A stretch of DNA of 11,644 bases from positions 1 through 11,644 of the forward strand of contig JBFLXE010000083.1 of NCBI GenBank assembly GCA_040757455.1, read 5' to 3'. The stretch's first letter is position 1. Every line of letters begins with the position of its first letter. This DNA is from Kmv42 sp040757455 (GTDB lineage Bacteria > Nitrospirota > Thermodesulfovibrionia > Thermodesulfovibrionales > SM23-35). The position numbers were made by a program, and so were the translations under genes. This document shows, one piece after another, positions 6,059 to 11,352 of the stretch. The notes beneath the pieces were generated by a model. It saw nothing but the letters and a program-made list of their open reading frames with translations, was not told where the DNA came from and searched no databases.

Positions 6059-8056
6059 ATGGAACTGATCGACATCGACACTATTTCCTCGCTTCAAATC
6101 CATCTCTCGAGCCTTACCGGCCTGTATCTTTCCCTTTATGGTGAAAAAGGTAATGTTATTCTCCCTCCTGTGAAAGAAAGTAAACTGTCTGCTGCGGTGA
6201 GAGCGTCGCCAAAAGGACGAGAAGAATATAATGATTTCGTTAAGAGAAATATTGAGATTGCGATTCACAGAAGTGACGTATCTCTATTCGAAGGGCCGAC
6301 CGGTATAAGCCACTTTTTCGCGCCTGTTCGGGTTGACAACACGATATTTGTCGTTGTGGGCGGCGGAGTTTTTCTTTCTAAAGAAGATTTCGAAGACTTC
6401 TGCAGAAAGGATTTTCAGACTTACGGGATATATCCGCAGATTATCCAGGCCGCCGGGAAAGAAAACATAATCAGAAACCACGAAGAGGTCAGGGATCAGG
6501 CGCGATACATCAGATCGATATTCAGCCTTGTTCTGAGAGGGAATTTCAGAGGCAATCTCAACGAAAAGAGATTCAGGCTGATGAAGACTATACTGAGTCT
6601 CATTTCGGCTGTCAGGCTGGAGAAACAGGCTGAAGAAGTGTACGATATTCTGGCAGATACGATGCTTTTCCTGTTTAACGCAGACAGCATAGCAGTAATG
6701 GCCAGAGATAATGGCATCTTCAGGGCAAAAAAAACAGCCGGCCGCTTAAGAGAACATCTGTCTGATGTGTCTTTGACCGAGACGGGCATTATATCTGAGG
6801 CCGTGCAGAAACAGAAGCCTGTTCATTCGGACTCAGTCCTTGATATCCTGAGATCGGGCTTTACTGAAGATGTCCTCTCTTTTCATCTTTTCCCGATAGT
6901 TTCAGCAGACAGGGTAGCTGGATTTTTAGGTATCTTCAATACCGAAATTCCGCACGAAGACGCACTCATTATAAACGAGATCTGCAAAATCACGGGTTTC
7001 ATCTTAAGGCTGATAGAATTGCAGTATTTTTATACACGGTGTATCAGCGAGATAGATTCTTTGAATTCGGCCGCCGAGCGGTTGACTTTAATCAGAGAAC
7101 CCGAAGTGCTTTATGAGACAATTCTGGAGACATCGGTGCATCTGACGAGTGCCGAGAAAGCATCTTTAATGATCGCTGAAGATGATACATCTCATCTGAT
7201 CATAAAGGCTGCAAAAGGTATTAATAAAAGACTCCTCAGTGAGATAAAGATCAAAGCCGGTGAGGGGATTGCGGGGTGGGTATTCAGAGAAGGCATACCG
7301 CTCAGGGTTGATGATATAGAAAAAAACGAGAGGGTTCTCGCCAAGAAAAGGCCCAAATACCGCACAGGCTCTTTCATAAGCATTCCTCTCAGGTCGGCAG
7401 ATAAGACGATCGGAGTGCTCAACATATCGGATAAGCTGACCGGCGGTGTGTTTTCAGAAGAGGACATGCTTTTATTGCGTTCCTTTGCCTCATATGCCTC
7501 GATCGCACTTGATCGCGCAAATTATTACAGTCTCGTGGGGTACCTGAGGGAACTGTCCATTACCGATTCCCTGACCGGCCTCTTTAACAGGCGGTATTTT
7601 GAAGAGAGATTCTTCGAAGAAATCAATCGTTCAGACCGGCATAATCTCACCTTTTCTCTTATTATGATGGACATTGACGACTTCAAAGTTTTTAATGACA
7701 CGGAAGGTCATCTGGCGGGAGATGAAATACTGAAGTCTATTGCCAGCATCGCCAAAGATTGCCTCAGGATCAGTGATGTAATCTCAAGATTTGGCGGCGA
7801 GGAGTTCGCGGTAATCATGCCCCAGACAGATAAAGATGAAGCTTACCTTGTAGCTGAAAGGATAAGAAAGTCTGTCAAGGAACAGATACCACAGTTCTGG
7901 AGCCAATTTCCAAAAAATTATATAACTCTCACCATGGGCGTGGTCACGTATCCTCCTGACGGAAAAGACAGGAAGGAGCTTATCAGAAATGCTGACAGGG
8001 CTCTCTACAGAGGGAAAATGGAGGGCAAAGACAGAACCGTTCTGTGGGGAGTTTGA
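6059..8056 (+). CDS. Sensor diguanylate cyclase: PocR-like, GAF, GAF, GGDEF
   Basis: A 665-residue protein predicted to make c-di-GMP from two GTP. Residues 1 to about 120 resemble a PocR-type ligand-binding domain (LSSLTGLYLSLYGEKGN, then SPKGREEY, then FFAPVRVDNTIFVVVGGG), but the cysteines usual in that family are replaced. A helical linker follows. GAF 1 covers about 187-322 and GAF 2 about 347-487; GAF 2 is the better match (GEGIAGWVFREG, SFISIPLRSADKTIGVLNI). The GGDEF domain begins at DSLTGLFNRR (503-512). The active site GGEEF (579-583) is intact, and an RxxD inhibitory site (R570-D573) lies five residues before it, so product feedback is expected. There is no signal peptide or membrane segment, so it is cytoplasmic. 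I chose the ATG at 6059, 1 bp after the folK stop. An upstream ATG at 6023 would overlap folK by 35 bp and add a 12-residue non-conserved tail. The trigger ligand is unknown. Confidence 0.93.
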   Translation: MELIDIDTISSLQIHLSSLTGLYLSLYGEKGNVILPPVKESKLSAAVRASPKGREEYNDFVKRNIEIAIHRSDVSLFEGPTGISHFFAPVRVDNTIFVVVGGGVFLSKEDFEDFCRKDFQTYGIYPQIIQAAGKENIIRNHEEVRDQARYIRSIFSLVLRGNFRGNLNEKRFRLMKTILSLISAVRLEKQAEEVYDILADTMLFLFNADSIAVMARDNGIFRAKKTAGRLREHLSDVSLTETGIISEAVQKQKPVHSDSVLDILRSGFTEDVLSFHLFPIVSADRVAGFLGIFNTEIPHEDALIINEICKITGFILRLIELQYFYTRCISEIDSLNSAAERLTLIREPEVLYETILETSVHLTSAEKASLMIAEDDTSHLIIKAAKGINKRLLSEIKIKAGEGIAGWVFREGIPLRVDDIEKNERVLAKKRPKYRTGSFISIPLRSADKTIGVLNISDKLTGGVFSEEDMLLLRSFASYASIALDRANYYSLVGYLRELSITDSLTGLFNRRYFEERFFEEINRSDRHNLTFSLIMMDIDDFKVFNDTEGHLAGDEILKSIASIAKDCLRISDVISRFGGEEFAVIMPQTDKDEAYLVAERIRKSVKEQIPQFWSQFPKNYITLTMGVVTYPPDGKDRKELIRNADRALYRGKMEGKDRTVLWGV

Positions 8057-8057
8057 C

Positions 8058-8669
8058 TTAAGCTTTCTTTACAAAATCTCCGAAATTTTTGAGAAATGTC
8101 AGTCCGACTGCCTGACTTTTTTCGGGGTGAAACTGCGTTGCCAGAATATTATCTTTCCAGACCATGGAAGCGAAAGTTAAACCATAATCTGTTGTAGCCG
8201 CCACAATATTCCTATCCGATGGAGAAACATAGAAAGAATGGACAAAATAGAAAAAGGTACCATCCTTTACGCCGTCAAAAACCGGTGGCCTTTTCAGAAG
8301 GTTAACATTGTTCCAGCCCATGTGAGGTACCTTCAGGTTGTTCTGGAATTTCAAAACCCTGCCCTTGAATATGTCAAAGCCATAATTGATACCGAATTCC
8401 TCTGATTCAGTGAAAAGAACCTGAAGTCCGAGGCAGATTCCGAGATAAGGTTTTCCTTTCTGAATCGACTTAATAACAGGTTCTATCAATGACAGCTCCT
8501 GCAAGTTCTTCATGCAATCTCTGAAAGCGCCCACGCCCGGAAGTACAACACCTTTTGCATTCTCTACTGCACCGGGATCCGAAACAACCCGCGCATCTAC
8601 GCCGACTTTCAGAAATCCCTTTTCAACGCTTCTGAGGTTCCCCATGCCATAGTCGATTACCGCAATCAT
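8058..8669 (-). CDS. hisH: Imidazole glycerol phosphate synthase, glutamine amidotransferase subunit HisH
   Basis: A 203-residue class I glutaminase that supplies ammonia to HisF for histidine and AICAR formation. Hallmarks are MIAVIDYGMGNLRSVEKGF, the oxyanion loop LPGVGAF (43-49), the nucleophile C79 in GICLGLQVLF, the HisH-typical VPHMGWNNV (114-122), and the remaining triad residues H181 and E183 in QFHPEKSQ. All catalytic residues are present and length is normal. HisF and other his genes are absent from the window, so this gene is separated from at least its immediate partners. GGGTGGA lies about 10 nt before the ATG. It is the last gene of the zinc-ribbon/TPR/hisH strand run, 43 bp after the TPR gene. 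Its stop is one base from the stop of the convergent diguanylate cyclase. Confidence 0.96.
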   Translation of the reverse strand: MIAVIDYGMGNLRSVEKGFLKVGVDARVVSDPGAVENAKGVVLPGVGAFRDCMKNLQELSLIEPVIKSIQKGKPYLGICLGLQVLFTESEEFGINYGFDIFKGRVLKFQNNLKVPHMGWNNVNLLKRPPVFDGVKDGTFFYFVHSFYVSPSDRNIVAATTDYGLTFASMVWKDNILATQFHPEKSQAVGLTFLKNFGDFVKKA

Positions 8670-8712
8670 GTTTAATTATCCACCCGACATTCGTACAGAT
8701 TTCTGAGCTGAT

Positions 8713-9270
8713 CTATTGTTCATCGCCGAGCCATCTCTTAATGGCTTCTATCTCACTTGCAGTCCATTCCGGAGCAGTCGCCTCTCCGTCCATCTGGGCC
8801 ATCACTTTCCACATCGCGGTTCTTACAATCCCGTACGTGTCAGTAAAGCTCTGCAGATTGACCTCCATCTGGGGCAACACTGCTTTAAAATCTGCTGCTG
8901 CATTATCGTACTGACGCAACCGCGCATATGCAGTAGCTCTGGCGAATTTCACTATGTGGAGATCCGGCTTTAGTTCGAGGGACTGCGTGAAATCTGCAAT
9001 TGCTCTTTCAAAATCCTCCTTGGCCATAAAGATCATTCCGCGATAATAATATGCCCTTGCACTCTTATCGTTTGCGTTGATGGCCTGATGTAGATCATTA
9101 ATTGCATTATCCAATTCCTTTAAGTTCAGGTATGCAACTCCACGGCTTAAATGAACGATGTAGGCATTTGCGCCTGCTTCAAGGGCCTCCGTGAAAGCCC
9201 CTATACTCTCTCTGTGCTTTCCGTCAACGAAGAGTAATTGTGCTTTTCCCAGTAATTCTTCTGCTGTCAT
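8713..9270 (-). CDS. Cytoplasmic tetratricopeptide-repeat protein
   Basis: A 185-residue protein made mostly of TPR motifs, a helical scaffold for protein-protein contacts. Four repeats of about 34 residues can be laid out at roughly 3-33, 34-67, 68-101 and 102-134, with the usual G/A-Y-x-x-G...A-I-x-D pattern (SRGVAYLNLKELDNAINDL, YYRGMIFMAKEDFERAIADF). Residues 135-185 are a non-repeat helical tail containing EWTASEIEAIKRWLGDEQ. There is no signal peptide or membrane segment. AGGAGG lies 5 nt before the ATG. It sits between the zinc-ribbon gene (51-bp gap) and hisH (43-bp gap) on the same strand. Neither neighbour explains its role, and the partner protein is unknown. Confidence 0.88.
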   Translation of the reverse strand: MTAEELLGKAQLLFVDGKHRESIGAFTEALEAGANAYIVHLSRGVAYLNLKELDNAINDLHQAINANDKSARAYYYRGMIFMAKEDFERAIADFTQSLELKPDLHIVKFARATAYARLRQYDNAAADFKAVLPQMEVNLQSFTDTYGIVRTAMWKVMAQMDGEATAPEWTASEIEAIKRWLGDEQ

Positions 9271-9308
9271 GCAACCCTCCTGTTTAGCTTTTTCGAGACG
9301 AATAAATG

Positions 9309-9322
9309 GAGGTTTAAACCTC
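9309..9322. promoter_or_regulatory. 14-bp perfect palindrome between the zinc-ribbon and TPR genes
   Basis: GAGGTTTAAACCTC is a perfect two-fold symmetric site. Its last base is the first base of the zinc-ribbon stop codon, and it lies 38 bp upstream of the TPR ATG. It could be an operator for an internal promoter or have no function. There is no spacer for a hairpin loop, which favours a protein-binding site over RNA structure. Confidence 0.3.
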
Positions 9323-9810
9323 TATAAATAATAAAGGGTCTCGTCCCGTTCGGGCGGTCTCTTTTTAATTCTCTGGCGCGACTTCGAGGAAATATCGAAG
9401 ACGTCTTCTTCGCCTAACATATCACCCATTTCTTCGTCAATCTTGTCAGGGTCTTCCCCGGCTTCAAGACGTCTCAAAGCCTCTTCCATCCCTGAGCCCA
9501 TATTTAAGCCCGTCATGTTGAAAAGTTTCCGCGCCAGCTCTGCAGCCTGTCTCGGGTCATCTTCATTTATCCTGCCTGCTTCGTTCTCCAGTAACTGCAT
9601 GGCTTTTGCCAGTTTGCCTTCATCGAGATCGGGTATCTTCAGGTCGTCTCCTTCTTTTGCACCTTTCAAAAAGGCAACTTTTGATATAAGTCTCGACAGC
9701 TGCCCTTTCTGGCACCTCGGACAAATGGGCCTTTTCTCGGTGTTTACATATTGCGAGAAAAAATTGAATATCGTATTACATCCCTCGCAATAAAATTCGT
9801 AAATAGGCAC
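9322..9810 (-). CDS. FmdB-type zinc-ribbon protein with a long acidic/basic C-terminal extension
   Basis: A 162-residue protein starting at GTG 9810, giving the canonical FmdB/CxxC_CXXC_SSSS-type N-terminus (M)PIYEFYCEGC. The zinc-ribbon cysteines are C8, C11, C30 and C33. The GTG is preceded by GGAGGAGG a few bases upstream. An in-frame ATG at 9834 has no ribosome binding site and lies at or before the predicted transcript start. The ribbon occupies only the first 45 residues or so. The rest is predicted helical and charged (LAKAMQLLENEAGR, RQAAELARKLFNMTGL, ALRRLEAGEDPDKIDEEMGDML), then a basic KSRQRIKKRPPERD segment. Zinc-ribbon proteins of this family have been linked to transcriptional regulation in some organisms, but most have no known function, including this extended form. 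It is followed 51 bp later by the TPR gene. Confidence 0.87.
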   Translation of the reverse strand: MPIYEFYCEGCNTIFNFFSQYVNTEKRPICPRCQKGQLSRLISKVAFLKGAKEGDDLKIPDLDEGKLAKAMQLLENEAGRINEDDPRQAAELARKLFNMTGLNMGSGMEEALRRLEAGEDPDKIDEEMGDMLGEEDVFDISSKSRQRIKKRPPERDETLYYL

Positions 9811-9837
9811 TGCCCTCCTCCAAAAGATGCTCAATAT

Positions 9838-9866
9838 ATTTTACATTTTTTGCTGTCATCAGACAA
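9838..9866 (-). promoter_or_regulatory. Promoter of the zinc-ribbon/TPR/hisH run
   Basis: On the minus strand TTGTCT (9866-9861, 4/6) and TAAAAT (9843-9838, 5/6) are spaced by exactly 17 bp. The expected transcript start is near 9831, about 20 nt before the GTG start at 9810. The -35 box overlaps CAAACC (9864-9869), which has an inverted partner GGTTTG at 9892-9897. Confidence 0.55.
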
Positions 9867-9919
9867 ACCCGATCTCCGGAATTTGCCGATAGGTTTGGGG
9901 ATCTCCCGGTAGTAAATCA

Positions 9920-9950
9920 TTGTGAAAATAATTCATAGCCTTGCTAAAAT
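9920..9950 (+). promoter_or_regulatory. Probable promoter of pyrE
   Basis: TGCTAAAAT at 9942-9950 is an extended -10 with 5/6 in the hexamer. TTGTGA at 9920-9925 is a 4/6 -35 with a long 19-bp spacer. The transcript start would be near 9957. Together with the minus-strand promoter it makes 9811-9977 a divergent regulatory region, which also holds a direct repeat GATCTCC at 9871-9877 and 9900-9906. I saw no pyrimidine attenuator or PyrR-type element. Confidence 0.45.
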
Positions 9951-9977
9951 AATTAAGATTTCATAGAAGAAAATATT

Positions 9978-10571
9978 TTGAATTTTCAATATAATTATTC
10001 ATCAATGCACGAAAGAGAGAGACTCAAACAACTTATCAGACAATTATCTTTTCAATACAATGCAAAGCCTATTTATAAGCTCACTTCAGGAGCAGTCAGC
10101 CATTACTATTTTAATATGAAAAAAATCACATATTCGCCTGAAGGTGCATATCTAATAGGGAAACTCGTTTTCGATAAAATAAAGAAAATAGGATTGTCAG
10201 TCAGTGCAATAGGCGGATTGACAATGGGCGCCGATCCCATAGCTTTCGCAGTTGCAAGATATTCTTATGATGCGAAAGAACCCATCGAAGCCTTTGTTAT
10301 CAGGAAAGAGCCCAAAGAACATGGAACGCAGTTACAAATAGAAGGTAATGTCAACCCCGGAGATCATGTTGTAATTGTCGATGACGTCATTACTACCGGA
10401 GGTTCTACTATTAAAGCGATCAATATTGCAAGAGATTACGGCCTGGTTGTCGTGGCTGTCATTGTTTTAGTCGATCGTAATGAGCAGAATGGAAGACAAA
10501 ATATAGAGGAACTGGGATTGCCAGTTTACGATATCTTCACTGTGCATGATTTCATCCCTTCAGGAAAATAA
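9978..10571 (+). CDS. pyrE: Orotate phosphoribosyltransferase
   Basis: A 197-residue type I phosphoribosyltransferase that joins orotate to PRPP to give OMP in pyrimidine synthesis. The PRPP-binding signature VVIVDDVITTGGST covers 131-144, with the acidic pair D135-D136. The mobile catalytic loop appears as RKEPKEHGTQLQIEG (109-123), and GGLTMGADPIAFA (79-91) is the typical ribose/orotate-side motif. The start is uncertain. TTG at 9978 has AGAAGA about 7 nt upstream, while the ATG at 10005 would give a 188-residue protein beginning MHERERLKQL and has no visible ribosome binding site. Both keep the whole conserved domain. It is transcribed away from the zinc-ribbon gene and is followed by a separate promoter, so it is probably monocistronic. 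Confidence 0.93.
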   Translation: MNFQYNYSSMHERERLKQLIRQLSFQYNAKPIYKLTSGAVSHYYFNMKKITYSPEGAYLIGKLVFDKIKKIGLSVSAIGGLTMGADPIAFAVARYSYDAKEPIEAFVIRKEPKEHGTQLQIEGNVNPGDHVVIVDDVITTGGSTIKAINIARDYGLVVVAVIVLVDRNEQNGRQNIEELGLPVYDIFTVHDFIPSGK

Positions 10572-10590
10572 ATATTACCTTTCCTTCGGG

Positions 10591-10619
10591 TTGACAGGGC
10601 GCCTCGAAGGTTGTAGAGT
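10591..10619 (+). promoter_or_regulatory. Promoter of the LRV-protein gene
   Basis: TTGACA at 10591-10596 is a perfect -35 box, followed after 17 bp by TAGAGT (4/6 of TATAAT). The expected start is near 10626, with a leader of about 55 nt. The -35 box lies between the inverted arms CCTTCG (10583-10588) and CGAAGG (10605-10610), a possible operator or a weak end-of-pyrE hairpin. Confidence 0.5.
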
Positions 10620-10679
10620 ATATTTTAGTTGTAGTCTTTAGCCGTTCAAAAGATCACTCATAAAGTCAGGAGGAATATT

Positions 10680-11051
10680 ATGGCAGCTATTGGAGACTTC
10701 AGATATAAGTGGAACATGGTTAACGATCCTGACGCACCTTCCGAGACCCTCGGTGCTCTGGCCGGTGATCAGGATTGGATAATCAGGAGCGCCGTTGCAA
10801 AGAACCGTAATACACTCAAGGAAACCCTTAGAATATTGGCAAAAGACCCGGATCCTATGGTAAGGCAAGGGGTCGCGAGCAATCCTCATACGCCCGAAGA
10901 CGTCCTCCATGAGATGGCGAATGACAGGGATTTAATGGTGAAACTTATTGTTGCCCGGAATCCCAGCGCCAAGATAGAAACGGTGCGACAACTGGCGGAA
11001 GACAATAACTTTACCATCAGCAAGAACGCTACAGAATCAGGAAGGGTTTGA
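10680..11051 (+). CDS. Leucine-rich-repeat-variant (LRV) protein
   Basis: A 123-residue protein built of four tandem repeats with a period of 26 residues: 16-41, 42-67, 68-93 and 94-119. Each shows the LRV-like pattern N-P-x-(T/A)-P-x-E-x-L-x-x-L-A-x-D-x-D-x-x-V-R-x-x-V-A. The second and third are the best conserved; the fourth drifts after EDNNFTI. LRV repeats fold as a curved alpha/3-10 helical solenoid. The Azotobacter prototype also carries an N-terminal [4Fe-4S] domain, but this protein has no cysteine at all. There is no signal peptide or membrane segment. AGGAGG lies 6 nt before the ATG, and it has its own promoter 109 bp after pyrE. It probably binds a protein or nucleic acid; the sequence does not show which. 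The neighbours give no clue. Confidence 0.88.
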   Translation: MAAIGDFRYKWNMVNDPDAPSETLGALAGDQDWIIRSAVAKNRNTLKETLRILAKDPDPMVRQGVASNPHTPEDVLHEMANDRDLMVKLIVARNPSAKIETVRQLAEDNNFTISKNATESGRV

Positions 11052-11054
11052 AAA

Positions 11055-11083
11055 GAATTCAGGAATCTACGGTTCCTGAATTC
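11055..11083. other. Perfect 11-bp hairpin after the LRV gene
   Basis: GAATTCAGGAA (11055-11065) and TTCCTGAATTC (11073-11083) form a perfect stem with a 7-nt loop, starting 4 bp after the LRV stop. On the plus strand no T-tract follows, so it is a poor intrinsic terminator in that direction. On the minus strand it is followed by CTTTTC. It may instead be a 3'-end stabilising stem for the LRV mRNA. Confidence 0.5.
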
Positions 11084-11151
11084 ATCTCTGCAAAAAATCC
11101 TTGCCCGGCTTTCTCAATAGTGCCTCTCTTAAACTTCAAAGAAGACCATAT

Positions 11152-11180
11152 TTCATACTTGTCTAAAAGTAGGATATAAT
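11152..11180 (+). promoter_or_regulatory. Candidate promoter for the DUF488 gene
   Basis: TATAAT at 11175-11180 is a perfect -10 box. TTCATA at 11152-11157 (4/6) stands 17 bp upstream. It points toward the DUF488 gene 173 bp downstream, with the MITE-like element lying between promoter and coding region. It may be coincidental in this A+T-rich stretch. Confidence 0.4.
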
Positions 11181-11200
11181 TTCATATTATTGAATTTTTC

Positions 11201-11345
11201 AAAATAGATTGCCGCGTCGTCCCGATTTGATCGGGACTCCTCGCAATGACCCTCCTTTAATTCCCCCTTACCGAGGGGGGAAAGATGGAGTGTGCTCTTT
11301 TTGTTACTGCGAGCGATCCGAGGCGGGGTGGCAATCTCCTATTTT
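11201..11345. repeat. 145-bp MITE-like inverted-repeat element
   Basis: The ends are inverted copies: AAAATAGATTGCC (11201-11213) pairs with GGCAATCTCCTATTTT (11330-11345), apart from a 3-bp insertion. An inner pair, CTCGCAATGAC (11240-11250) and GTTACTGCGAG (11303-11313), matches at 9 of 11. Two small hairpins lie inside: GTCCCGA/TCGGGAC (11219-11237) and TTCCCCC/GGGGGAA around 11261-11282. The words 'ATTGCCGCGTCG' and 'CTCGCAATGAC' are of the dispersed intergenic palindrome type seen in many environmental bacteria. There is no coding capacity, so it is non-autonomous. It fills most of the gap between the LRV and DUF488 genes; the remainder, 11052-11200, holds only a hairpin and a candidate promoter. 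Confidence 0.55.
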
Positions 11346-11352
11346 AGAACTA

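Noticed and set aside
10583..10610. CCTTCG/CGAAGG inverted pair as the pyrE terminator
   Set aside because: The arms are only 6 bp with a 16-nt gap, and the following bases are not a T-tract. It surrounds a TTGACA box, so an operator role is at least as likely.
11055..11083. Hairpin after the LRV gene as a canonical intrinsic terminator
   Set aside because: The stem is perfect but no run of T follows on the coding strand. It is listed only as a hairpin.
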